Shown: one piece after another, positions 30,148 to 38,272 of the stretch
Layout: every line of letters begins with the position of its first letter
Numbering within the stretch: the stretch's first letter is position 1
NCBI RefSeq assembly: GCF_023703325.1
Contig: NZ_JAMQGM010000026.1
Span: 1 to 64,000, forward strand
Direction of reading: 5' to 3'
Origin: Streptomyces meridianus
GTDB lineage: Bacteria; Actinomycetota; Actinomycetes; Streptomycetales; Streptomycetaceae
Length of the DNA: 64,000 nucleotides
Translations under genes and position numbers: made by a program
Notes under the pieces: model-generated
The model's database searches: none
Told to the model about the DNA's origin: nothing
What the model saw: the letters and a program-made list of their open reading frames with translations, nothing else

Positions 30148-31566
30148 TCAGACGCCGGAGGGCTCCTTCGCACCGTGGCCGGTGCGCTGCTCCGGAACGC
30201 CGCTGTCGGAGGGCGACTGCTTCGCGTCGTCCTGGAGGGAGCTCTCGTCGAAGGGAATCCGGCCGGCCAGCACCTCGGCGGCCCGCTCCTTGTCGATCTC
30301 CTTGGTCCAGGTGCCGACCAGCACGGTGGCCACCGCGTTGCCCGCGAAGTTGGTCAGGGCGCGGGCCTCGCTCATGAAGCGGTCGATGCCGACGATCAGG
30401 CCGACGCCGTCGACCAGCTCGGGCCGGTGCGACTGGAGGCCGCCGGCAAGGGTGGCCAGGCCGGCGCCGGTGACACCCGCCGCGCCCTTCGAAGCGACGA
30501 TCATGAACACGAGCAGCGAGATCTGCTGACCGATGGACAGCGGGTCGCCCATCGCCTCGGCCACGAACAGCGAGGCCATGGTCAGGTAGATCGCGGTGCC
30601 GTCGAGGTTGAAGGAGTAACCCGTCGGAACGGTGATTCCGACGACCGGCTTGCTGATGCCGAGGTGCTCCATCTTCGCGATCAGGCGCGGCAGCGCCGAC
30701 TCGGACGACGAGGTCGACACGATCAGCAGGAACTCCCGGGCCAGGTACTTCAGCAGGCTGAACAGGTTCACCCCGGCCACCACCCGCAGCAGGGCGCCCA
30801 GCACCACGACCACGAACAGCAGACAGGTGATGTAGAAGCCGATCATGATGACGGCGAGCGACTTGAGCGCGTCGAGACCCGTCTCGCCGACCACGGCGGC
30901 CATGGCACCGAAGGCGCCGACCGGGGCCACCCACATGATCATGGCGAGAACGCGGAAGACCAGCCGCTGAATGTGCTCGATGCCACGCAGCACGGGCTCC
31001 CCGGCACGGCCCATGGCCTGCAGCGCGAAGCCGATGAGCAGCGCGACGAGCAGCGTCTGCAGCACCTCGCCCTCGGTGAACGCCGAGACCAGCGTCTTCG
31101 GGATGACTCCCAGCAGGAAGTCGGCGGTCGACTCGCTGACGCCCTTGGCCTCGGCCGCTCCGGCGCCGCGCACCTCGTCGGTCAGCTGGAGTCCGGAACC
31201 GGGCTCGAGAATGTTGCCGACGACCAGCCCGATGGCCAGTGCGACGGTCGACATGACCATGAAGTAGCCGAGTGCGAGGCCACCTACGGCGCCGACCTTG
31301 GCGGCCTTGCGGACCGATCCCACACCGAGCACGATCGTGCAGAAGATGATCGGGGAGATCATCATCTTGATCAGGTTCACGAACCCTTCGCCGAGCGGCT
31401 TCAGCTCCACGGCGAAGCCGGGCGCGGCGAAACCGACCGCGATGCCGAGCAGCACCGCGCCGATCACGGCGAGATAGAGGTAATGCGTCCGGTCCCGCTT
31501 CTTGGCCGGGGCCGGCTCCGGAGCCGTTCCCGGCCCCTGCCCGGCGGGCGAGGTCTGCGCAGCCAC
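30148..31566 (-). CDS. Dicarboxylate/amino acid:cation symporter (DctA/GltP family)
   Basis: A 472-residue DAACS-family membrane carrier for C4-dicarboxylates or glutamate/aspartate. After a Pro/Ala-rich cytoplasmic start come eight predicted transmembrane helices and two re-entrant loops. The serine-rich HP1 reads VSTSSSESALPRL, and TM7 carries FNLDGTAIY, the counterpart of the NMDGT motif that binds cation and substrate. I chose GTG at 31566 because AGGAGG is 5 nt upstream; the frame opens at 31641. It is divergent from a CitA/DcuS-type two-component system, which suggests the carrier is induced by its own substrate. Confidence 0.92.
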   Translation of the reverse strand: MAAQTSPAGQGPGTAPEPAPAKKRDRTHYLYLAVIGAVLLGIAVGFAAPGFAVELKPLGEGFVNLIKMMISPIIFCTIVLGVGSVRKAAKVGAVGGLALGYFMVMSTVALAIGLVVGNILEPGSGLQLTDEVRGAGAAEAKGVSESTADFLLGVIPKTLVSAFTEGEVLQTLLVALLIGFALQAMGRAGEPVLRGIEHIQRLVFRVLAMIMWVAPVGAFGAMAAVVGETGLDALKSLAVIMIGFYITCLLFVVVVLGALLRVVAGVNLFSLLKYLAREFLLIVSTSSSESALPRLIAKMEHLGISKPVVGITVPTGYSFNLDGTAIYLTMASLFVAEAMGDPLSIGQQISLLVFMIVASKGAAGVTGAGLATLAGGLQSHRPELVDGVGLIVGIDRFMSEARALTNFAGNAVATVLVGTWTKEIDKERAAEVLAGRIPFDESSLQDDAKQSPSDSGVPEQRTGHGAKEPSGV

Positions 31567-31647
31567 TGCTGCCTCCTGTCCTGGCACGACGTGCGGCTCA
31601 CGTGCGCGTAATCCCTGGTTTGCGTCCCGGCGAATATGCACTACCGC

Positions 31648-31661
31648 GTGACCGCCGTCAC
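31648..31661. promoter_or_regulatory. GTGAC-N4-GTCAC palindrome between symporter and sensor kinase genes
   Basis: A perfect 5-4-5 inverted repeat in the 161-bp divergent promoter region. It is a candidate binding site for the neighbouring response regulator; position is the only support. Confidence 0.35.
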
Positions 31662-31727
31662 CCTTCTGGTCATTACGTTCACAGGTCCTTTTCGGCCATC
31701 CATGACGAGCCAGGCAGACTGGACGCC

Positions 31728-33443
31728 ATGCGCAGCCCCCGTCCCCGCAGCCTGGCGGGTCAGCTCTTCGCCATCCAGGTGGTGCTGGTGACCTTCGTGG
31801 TGATCGGATGCGCGCTGTTCGCCCACGTCACCGACCGCCGGCAGGCGGAGGACTCGGCCCGGCGCCAGGCCACCGCAACGGCCCGCTCGGTCGCCGTGTC
31901 GCCCTCCGTCGTCGCCGCGGTCCGCTCGGCCGATCCCTCCGCCCGGCTCCAGCCGTACGCCGAGCGGGTTCGCCGGGACACCGGGGTCGCGTTCGTCACG
32001 ATCATGAGCCCGGACCGGATGCGCTGGACGCACCCCGATCCCGAGCGGATCGGGGAGGAGTTCGTCGGGCACACCGGCCCCGCGCAGCGCGGCCGCACCT
32101 TCACCGAGACCTACACGGGGACGCTCGGCCCGTCGGTGCGCGTCGTCACCCCGGTACGCGACCGCGGGCGGATCGTGGCCCTGGTGAGCGCGGGTATCAC
32201 CGTCGACCGGATCAGCGCGCAGGTGCGGGGGCAGGTCGTCGGGCTCGTTCTGGTCGCGCTCTGTGCCCTCACCGTGGGCGGCGTCGGTACCTATGCGGTC
32301 AACGCCCGGCTGCGCCACCACACCCGTGGCATGAACGCCACCGACCTGGGACGGATGCGCGTCTACCACGAGGCCGCGCTCCACGCGGTGCGCGAGGGAC
32401 TGCTGATGCTCGACGGGCAGCGGCGGATCGTGCTGGTGAACGACGGCGGCAAGGAACTGCTCGGCCTGGACGAGGACGCCGTCGGCTGCCCGGTGACCGA
32501 GCTGGAGCAGCCCGCACCGCTCATTGCGGCGCTGCTGGACCCTGCCCCGCGGGTTGACGAGATGCACGCAACCGCCGACCGCGTGGTGGTGCTCAACACT
32601 TCCCCACTGTCCGGCGGCGACCGGCCCGGCACCGTGGTCACCCTGCGCGACCACACCGCTTTGCAGGCGCTGGCCGGCGAACTGGACTCGGTTCGCGGCT
32701 TCACCGAGGCACTCCGCTCCCAGGCGCACGAGGCCGCGAACCGGCTGCACACCGTGGTCTCGCTGATCGAGCTCGGGAGGGCGGACGAGGCGGTGGAGTT
32801 CGCGACCTCCGAGCTGGAACTGGCCCAGGCACTGACCGACCAGGTGGTGGCGGCGGTCGCCGAGCCGGTGCTGGCCGCCCTGCTGCTGGGCAAGGCGGCA
32901 CAGGCGAGCGAGCGCGGAGCGGAGCTGGTGCTGTCCCCGGAGAGCCGGATCGACGACGGAGTCCTGCCCGACACCCTGCCGGGGCAGGATCTGGTGACCG
33001 TGCTGGGCAATCTGACCGACAACGCGGTGGAGGCGGCCGTGGGCCACGCCCGGCGCCGCGACGACCGCGGTACGGAGCCGGCCGGCGAGCATGCGCCGGT
33101 CCCCCGCCCCCGGGTGACGGTGACCGCCAGGACAGCCGGCGGGGAGCTGGTCCTGCGCGTCGGGGACAACGGACCCGGCGTCGACCCGTCCGCGGCCGAG
33201 GAGGTGTTCCGCCGCGGCTGGACCACGAAGGCCGTGGCCGCCGTCGGATGCGGCTCGGACGCGGACGGTTCCGGCATCGACGGCTCGGGCGCGGACGATT
33301 CCGGGCCCGGCCGCGGGCTCGGGCTGGCGCTGGTGAGCCAGGCCGTGCGCCGCAACGGCGGCACGGTCCGGATAGGGCAGTCGGCCGACGGCGGGGCCGA
33401 GTTCACCGTGCGACTGCCACTGGCGCCGGGGGGCGCCGCGTGA
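31728..33443 (+). CDS. CitA/DcuS-type sensor histidine kinase
   Basis: A 571-residue membrane sensor kinase. TM1 (~10-30) and TM2 (~170-190) flank an extracytoplasmic PAS-like domain (ARSVAVSPSVVAAVR, VRVVTPVRDRGRIVALVSAGI) of the kind that binds citrate or C4-dicarboxylates. A cytoplasmic PAS follows, then the SpoOB-like dimerisation helix with His334 in LRSQAHEAANRLHTV, and a HATPase_c domain (N box LGNLTDNAVEAAV, G boxes DNGPGVDPS and GRGLGLALV). A Ser/Asp/Gly-rich insert lies inside the ATP lid (~residues 505-525). ATG at 31728; the response regulator start overlaps its stop. Confidence 0.92.
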   Translation: MRSPRPRSLAGQLFAIQVVLVTFVVIGCALFAHVTDRRQAEDSARRQATATARSVAVSPSVVAAVRSADPSARLQPYAERVRRDTGVAFVTIMSPDRMRWTHPDPERIGEEFVGHTGPAQRGRTFTETYTGTLGPSVRVVTPVRDRGRIVALVSAGITVDRISAQVRGQVVGLVLVALCALTVGGVGTYAVNARLRHHTRGMNATDLGRMRVYHEAALHAVREGLLMLDGQRRIVLVNDGGKELLGLDEDAVGCPVTELEQPAPLIAALLDPAPRVDEMHATADRVVVLNTSPLSGGDRPGTVVTLRDHTALQALAGELDSVRGFTEALRSQAHEAANRLHTVVSLIELGRADEAVEFATSELELAQALTDQVVAAVAEPVLAALLLGKAAQASERGAELVLSPESRIDDGVLPDTLPGQDLVTVLGNLTDNAVEAAVGHARRRDDRGTEPAGEHAPVPRPRVTVTARTAGGELVLRVGDNGPGVDPSAAEEVFRRGWTTKAVAAVGCGSDADGSGIDGSGADDSGPGRGLGLALVSQAVRRNGGTVRIGQSADGGAEFTVRLPLAPGGAA

Positions 33444-34159
33444 CCGCGGGCGACGGCACGAACCGCATCAGGGTTCTCGTCGTCGAGGACGACCCGGTCG
33501 CCGCCGACGCCCACCGGATGTACGTGGAGCGGGTGCCCGGCTTCGTCGTCACCGCCACCGCTCACTCCGGTGCGGAGGCGAAACGCGCGCTGGAGCGCGC
33601 GCCGGTGGATCTGCTGCTGCTCGATCTGTACCTGCCGGACGGGCACGGACTGCAGCTCGTACGGTCCCTGCGGGCCGCCGGCAACTCGGCCGACGTGATC
33701 GCCGTGACCTCCGCCCGTGATCTGGCCATGGTCCGCGACGGGGTGTCGCTGGGCGTCGTCCAGTACGTCCTCAAGCCGTTCACCTACCCGACCCTGCGGG
33801 ACCGGCTGCTGCGTTACGCCGACTTCCGTGCGACGGCGGGCGAGGCCAGCGGGCAGGACGAGGTGGACCGGGCGCTCTCCGCGCTGAGGGCTCCCCGGCC
33901 GGCAGCCCTGCCCAAGGGGTTGAGCGCCCCGACGCTCGAGGCGGTGACCCTGGTGCTGCGTGACGCACGCGGGGAGGGCCTGACGGCCAGTGAGGCGGGT
34001 GCCGCGGCCGGGATTTCCCGGATCACCGCCCGCCGCTACCTGGAACACCTGGTGGACACCGGCCGCGCGGAGCGCAGCCCCCAGTACGGGCAGGTCGGGC
34101 GGCCGGAGCTGTGCTACCGCTGGCGCCGGGGCGGCAGGCAGCCCGGAACGGCGCCTTAA
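33440..34159 (+). CDS. CitB/DcuR-type response regulator
   Basis: A 239-residue partner of the preceding kinase. The N-terminal receiver domain has the acidic pocket VVEDD, phospho-acceptor Asp62 in LLLLDLYLPDGHG, the conserved Thr/Ser in AVTSARD and Lys in YVLKPFTYP. A linker leads to a C-terminal winged helix (LTASEAGAAAGISRITARRYLEHL then GRPELCYRW), typical of CitB/DcuR/MalR regulators. GTG at 33440 overlaps the kinase stop (GTGA). The divergent symporter is the obvious target by analogy with DcuSR and CitAB. Confidence 0.93.
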   Translation: MTAGDGTNRIRVLVVEDDPVAADAHRMYVERVPGFVVTATAHSGAEAKRALERAPVDLLLLDLYLPDGHGLQLVRSLRAAGNSADVIAVTSARDLAMVRDGVSLGVVQYVLKPFTYPTLRDRLLRYADFRATAGEASGQDEVDRALSALRAPRPAALPKGLSAPTLEAVTLVLRDARGEGLTASEAGAAAGISRITARRYLEHLVDTGRAERSPQYGQVGRPELCYRWRRGGRQPGTAP

Positions 34160-34408
34160 CAACGTTGTCGGCGAACGCCGTTCAGGTTCTCCACAGGGAT
34201 TGACCGGCTGTTCTCGATCCTTTGCTCCACGCCGGTGACGCTGCTGTACGCCCTCATGTCCCGGCGCCTCGGTGGCGCTTTCGCCCCGGGCAACGCGGTC
34301 AACGGCTGAACCGGGAACGGCGGGGCCGGTGCCGGGTACGGTGCCACCGCATCGCGCTCGTACGCCGCTGCCTGCGCTGTTGCCGCCCGGCGCCGGGAAG
34401 TCCGGACC

Positions 34409-35324
34409 TCATACGCTCGGGGGCGCGACCCGCGTGAACACCACCGGGGCGCTCGTACCACTTGGTGTGGACACGGTGACCGGCACCGGACCTGCCACGC
34501 CGGGCGGCGCCGTCGCCACGACGCTGCTGTCGGACTCCACGGTGAACCCCGCCGGCTCGGTCCCGAACCGGACGGCTGTGGTGGTCGTCAGGCCACTGCC
34601 CTTCAGCGTCACGGGAGTTCCTCCGTGGAGCGGCCCCTGCGACGGCACCGCCGATGTCACCACCGGCCCGGCCACATAGGTGTACGGGACCGGGCCGCCG
34701 GTTCCGGCCGGCGAGACCGCGGTGACCTGCACCGTGCCGCCCCCGGGCGGCCCCGGCGGCGTCACCGCCGTCATCCGGGTGGAGGACTCCACCGCGAGGC
34801 CCGTGGCTGCGGTGTTCCCGAACAGCACGGACTGGACCACGGTCAGACCCGTCCCGGTCAGCACCACGGTGGCGCTCCCGGCCACCGGTCCCCGGCTCGG
34901 CGCGACCGAGGACAGCACCGGAGCCGTCGTGTAGAAGTAGGTGACCGGATCACTGACCCCGCCGGGCGTGACGACCCTGACCGCCGCGGCCCCGGCCGGC
35001 CCCGCCGGCGCCACCGACGTGATCCGGGTCGGGGAGTCCACGGTGAAGCTCGTGGCGTCATTGCCCCCGAACAGCACGACGGTCGTGCCCGGGAATCCGC
35101 TCCCGGTCAGGACAACGGTGTTCCCGCCGGCCACGGGCCCCTGTGCCGGATCCGCCGACGACAGGACGGGAGCCGTCGGCGCCCCGACATAGGTGCGACA
35201 CGTTGGTGACGTCGGTGGCGAGTTTCGTGCCGAAACGGACCGCCGTCGTACCGGAGAGGTTGGTCCCGGTGATGGTCACCAGCGTGCCCCCACCGGTTGA
35301 CCCCTGACTCAGGGATATGGGCAT
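34409..35324 (-). pseudogene. IPT/TIG-repeat protein, disrupted by an internal deletion and frameshift
   Basis: The reading frame begins at ATG 35324 with AGGAGG 6 nt upstream and encodes half of a first TIG domain (ISLSQGSTGGGTLVTITG...RFGTKLATDVTNV). Near 35208 it runs into an unrelated frame. From about 35204 a different frame resumes with TYVGAPTAPVLSSADPAQGPVAGG and continues through three complete TIG domains to the stop at 34409. Compared with the later repeats, about 30 residues of repeat 1 are missing and the remaining length is not a multiple of three, so this is a real deletion rather than one miscalled base. No signal peptide is visible. Intact homologues are strings of TIG domains of unknown role. 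Confidence 0.75.
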
Positions 35325-35764
35325 GAGGTTCCTCCTCGCTCGGAGTGCACGACGGCACCGTGACACCCCGGCTGCTGCCGATCGCGGGGCGGCCGCGGGG
35401 CCGCTCGTGCACCGATGGGCCCGGCTCGGCTGCGGCGGACCGCACGTGTACCGGCCGGGGCTCTCGCATAACCCACCGGGACGAAAGCCGCGACAAGGAT
35501 TCGGAGGACGGATCAACTCGTTCGGCGGAGCGCCCAGAGGTGAAACGAGGGCTCACTCCTGGCGCTTGTGTGCTTTTCGGGGAACCACGCGCGCGACGGG
35601 CACGGCCCGGTTCGGCGCAGGAGCGGAGTCCGCCGACAGCAGGCTCCGGCTTCACGGCTCGCCGAACGGGCTTCGCAGACGGACCGAGCCCCTGGCGCGG
35701 GGCCAGGGGCTCGGGTCGCTACAGCAGAGGCGTTTCTGCACGACCCCTGCATTCGACGCGGGGA
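35325..35764. other. Intergenic region between TIG pseudogene and small secreted protein gene
   Basis: 440 bp with no gene I can support. It should contain the promoter for the leftward TIG gene. The only clear structure is the terminator at 35684-35714. Confidence 0.5.
35684..35714 (-). terminator. Hairpin terminator after the His/Lys-rich secreted protein gene
   Basis: A 13-bp perfect stem (35684-35696 with 35702-35714) and a 5-nt loop, 50 nt past the stop at 35765. Confidence 0.75.
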
Positions 35765-36148
35765 TCAGTCGATCTGCGGGGCGTTCGCGCAGCTGTTGTT
35801 GATCGACGCGTTCTGGGCGGCCAGGATGCCGCCGCTGTTGTTGCAGAACTGGAAGTGGTTGAGCTCGATGAGGTCGGCCTGGATCACGTCACCGGCACCG
35901 AGGCCGGAGTTGCGGGAGGTGATCCCCTGAGCGCCCGTGTTCTTGTTGACGAACACGAGAGTGTCACCGTGCTTGCCGTGCTTCTTGCCGTGCTTCTTGC
36001 CGTACTTGTGGTGGTTCTTGTCGTGCTTGCTGTGCTTCTTCTCCCACTTACCGTGGCTGTGGCCGTCGTTGGCAGCTGCAGCACCGGCACCGGCCAGGAT
36101 CAGCCCCGCCGTGGCCCCGACAACGACGATCCTCTTGACAGCCTTCAT
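35765..36148 (-). CDS. Small secreted protein with His/Lys-rich linker, function unknown
   Basis: A 127-residue protein not recognised beyond its layout. A classical signal peptide (MKAVKRIVVVGATAGLILAG, ending near AAAAN) is followed by ~35 residues very rich in His and Lys with repeats such as KKHGKKHGKHG, then a ~55-residue C-terminal domain (TSRNSGLGAGDVIQADLIEL...) with two cysteines, in FQFCNNSGG and INNSCANAP, that could form a disulphide. The His-rich stretch could bind metal ions or acidic polymers. It is not a chaplin or rodlin by sequence. ATG at 36148 is preceded by AGAGGAG with 7 nt spacing; the frame opens at 36208. Flanked by strong terminators, so a single-gene transcript. Confidence 0.8.
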   Translation of the reverse strand: MKAVKRIVVVGATAGLILAGAGAAAANDGHSHGKWEKKHSKHDKNHHKYGKKHGKKHGKHGDTLVFVNKNTGAQGITSRNSGLGAGDVIQADLIELNHFQFCNNSGGILAAQNASINNSCANAPQID

Positions 36149-36305
36149 GCCTGAACTCCTCTTGTCACGTTGGCATCCGCCCCTGCAAGACGGGCGACAC
36201 ACGGTCAACGGGCGTCAAGGGCATGGAGTCACCGTCCATCACCCGTCTGGCTGCCGGGAAATTTCCGGGAGACCGGCACGGTCAATCCGGCCATTCTCAC
36301 CGGGA

Positions 36306-36354
36306 ATGAAAAATGGAGGGGCGCACCGTCGCGGTGCGCCCCTCCGTTTTTCAT
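36306..36354 (-). terminator. Long hairpin terminator with T-run after the 87-residue secreted protein gene
   Basis: A 23-bp stem with one G-T pair (36306-36328 with 36332-36354) and a 3-nt loop; the outer part is A/T-rich (AAAAA/TTTTT), so it can terminate in both directions. It starts 14 nt past the stop at 36368. Confidence 0.9.
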
Positions 36355-36367
36355 CGGGTCAGAATTC

Positions 36368-36631
36368 TCACATCAACGACCACTGCGGGGCCCAGACGAC
36401 CGAGACGTAACGGTTCACCTTGCCGCTCTGGCAGAGGACCGCGGCGCGGTAGCTCTGGTCGTTCTCGCCGCCGCGGCTGGCACGGGCCTCCTGCGCGCTG
36501 TTGCCACAGACGTTGGTCTGGTCGTTGGAACGCTCGTAGGAGCGCTCGGAAGCGGTGGCCGCGGCAGCCGAGCCGCCGATCACGGAAGCAGCCGCGATGG
36601 CGATGACCGAGAGCTTCAGGGAAGTACGCAT
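36368..36631 (-). CDS. Small secreted protein with two cysteines, function unknown
   Basis: An 87-residue protein: a signal peptide (MRTSLKLSVIAIAAASVIGG, cleavage near TASERS) and a mature part of ~55 residues with Cys in TNVCGNSA and AVLCQSGK, ending in VSVVWAPQW. I do not recognise the family. The two cysteines probably pair after export. ATG at 36631 has GGAGAAG 5 nt upstream; the frame opens at 36748 but the upstream residues look non-coding. It has its own strong terminator and lies upstream of the other small secreted gene without forming an operon with it. Confidence 0.75.
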   Translation of the reverse strand: MRTSLKLSVIAIAAASVIGGSAAAATASERSYERSNDQTNVCGNSAQEARASRGGENDQSYRAAVLCQSGKVNRYVSVVWAPQWSLM

Positions 36632-36986
36632 GTGTTCTTCTCCAATCTCCATTCTCCCCCGGATGGGAGAACACCGCGAGTATGCCGCCGAGACGCGGGA
36701 ATTCAGGGCGCATACGCGGGGCGTGGCGGCGCAGTTCCACAATTCCACCCCGTCGGCTCAATCGCTTCGGAAAACGGAAAGCGCAATTCAACCCGTCGGC
36801 GGGAAACCACAGTTGCTCTACGTCGTATTGTCGGAGAATGTTCGTTCGGGCAACTGCACAGCCGTCAGCCGATGTTGACGCAACCCGCCGCCGACACGCA
36901 GCCGCGGCGGGGTGGACACCGGTGGGACTCCGGCCGGCTCCGGCGCGTTGCCGAACCCGGGAGGCGCCCTGCCCGCGATGATCGGA

Positions 36987-38012
36987 TCAGAAGACGGACT
37001 CGGCCTCGTCCATGCGGGATTCCGGGACCCGCTTGAGTTCGGTGACGGCCTCGGCGAGCGGCACCATGTCGATGTCGGTCCCGTGGAGGGCGGTCATCAT
37101 GCCGAACTCGCCGCGGTGCACTGCCTCGACGGCATGCCAGCCGAAGCGGGTGGCCAGCACGCGGTCGTACGCGGTCGGAGTGCCGCCGCGCTGGACGTGG
37201 CCGAGGATGACGGGCCGGGCCTCCTTGCCCAGCCGGTGCTCGAGTTCGACGGCGAGGCGGTTGCCGATGCCGGCGAAGCGCTCGTGTCCGTACGGGTCGA
37301 TCTCGCCCTTCTGGTAGTCCATCGAGCCGGGCGCCGGATGGGCACCCTCTGCGACACAGACCACGGCGAACTTCTTGCCGCGGGCGAAGCGCTCCTCGAC
37401 CATCCGGCACAGGTCGTCCACCTGGAACTCCCGTTCCGGCAGGCAGATCCCGTGCGCGCCGCCGGCCATGCCCGACTCCAGCGCGATCCAGCCCGCGTGC
37501 CGGCCCATGACCTCGACGACCATGACCCGCTGGTGCGACTCCGCGGTGGTCTTGAGCCGGTCGATGGCCTCGGTCGCGACGCCGACCGCGGTGTCGAAGC
37601 CGAAGGTGCGGTCGGTGGAGGAGATGTCGTTGTCAATGGTCTTCGGGACTCCCACGACCGGCATCCCGGCGTCGGACAGCATCCGGGCGGCCGTGAGGGT
37701 GCCTTCGCCGCCGATCGGGACGAGCGCGTCCAGGCCCAGCTCCCGGCTGAGCTCCTCGGCGTTGTCGGTGGCCTCGGACAGCCGCGCCCGCTCCAGCCGG
37801 GACGAGCCGAGGATCGTGCCGCCGCGGGCGAGGATGCCGCTGACCGAGTCGAGGTCCAGCTTCCGGTACCGGCGCTCGAGGAGGCCCCGGAAGCCGTCCT
37901 CGAACCCGATGACCTCGTCGCCGTGGCCGACCAGCGCCCGGTGAACGACGGACCGGATGACAGCGTTGAGACCCGGGCAGTCGCCGCCTGCGGTGAGGAC
38001 TCCGATGCGCAT
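36987..38012 (-). CDS. pfkA: 6-phosphofructokinase
   Basis: Phosphorylates fructose-6-phosphate to fructose-1,6-bisphosphate in glycolysis. 341 residues, the usual size of actinobacterial PFK. Visible motifs: N-terminal GGDCPGLNAVIR, nucleotide-site VPIGGEGTLTAA, catalytic loop PKTIDNDISSTDRTFG, substrate residues VMVVEVMGRHAGWIAL and the later GHVQRGGTPTAYDR. The Gly in GGEGT favours ATP over pyrophosphate, by family knowledge. ATG at 38012 has AGGAG 10 nt upstream; the frame is open further. Divergent from pta, placing glycolytic flux control next to acetate overflow. Confidence 0.95.
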   Translation of the reverse strand: MRIGVLTAGGDCPGLNAVIRSVVHRALVGHGDEVIGFEDGFRGLLERRYRKLDLDSVSGILARGGTILGSSRLERARLSEATDNAEELSRELGLDALVPIGGEGTLTAARMLSDAGMPVVGVPKTIDNDISSTDRTFGFDTAVGVATEAIDRLKTTAESHQRVMVVEVMGRHAGWIALESGMAGGAHGICLPEREFQVDDLCRMVEERFARGKKFAVVCVAEGAHPAPGSMDYQKGEIDPYGHERFAGIGNRLAVELEHRLGKEARPVILGHVQRGGTPTAYDRVLATRFGWHAVEAVHRGEFGMMTALHGTDIDMVPLAEAVTELKRVPESRMDEAESVF

Positions 38013-38272
38013 CGTGCTGTGTCTCCTGCTCGTGTTTTCCCCGCGTTGAGCACACGGGAGGTAGAGGTGAGCCAGTTCGATTCTTTCACGACCGCCCCGC
38101 CTCCCCGTCGGCCACCCCAGCGCGGGCGCCTTACCCATCACGGCAGGTAATGTCAAGGGGTCAGGCCCATTGCGCCCGAATGTGTTCGGAAAACGCCACC
38201 GGGTACCCGTCCGAGCGGCTGCAACCGAACGGGGAACGGGACGGACGCCGGCCGAGGAGCGAAGGAGCACGG

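Noticed and set aside
35765..36148. Chaplin or rodlin identity for the small secreted protein
   Set aside because: The mature sequence lacks the chaplin domain pattern and rodlin motifs; only size and export are similar.
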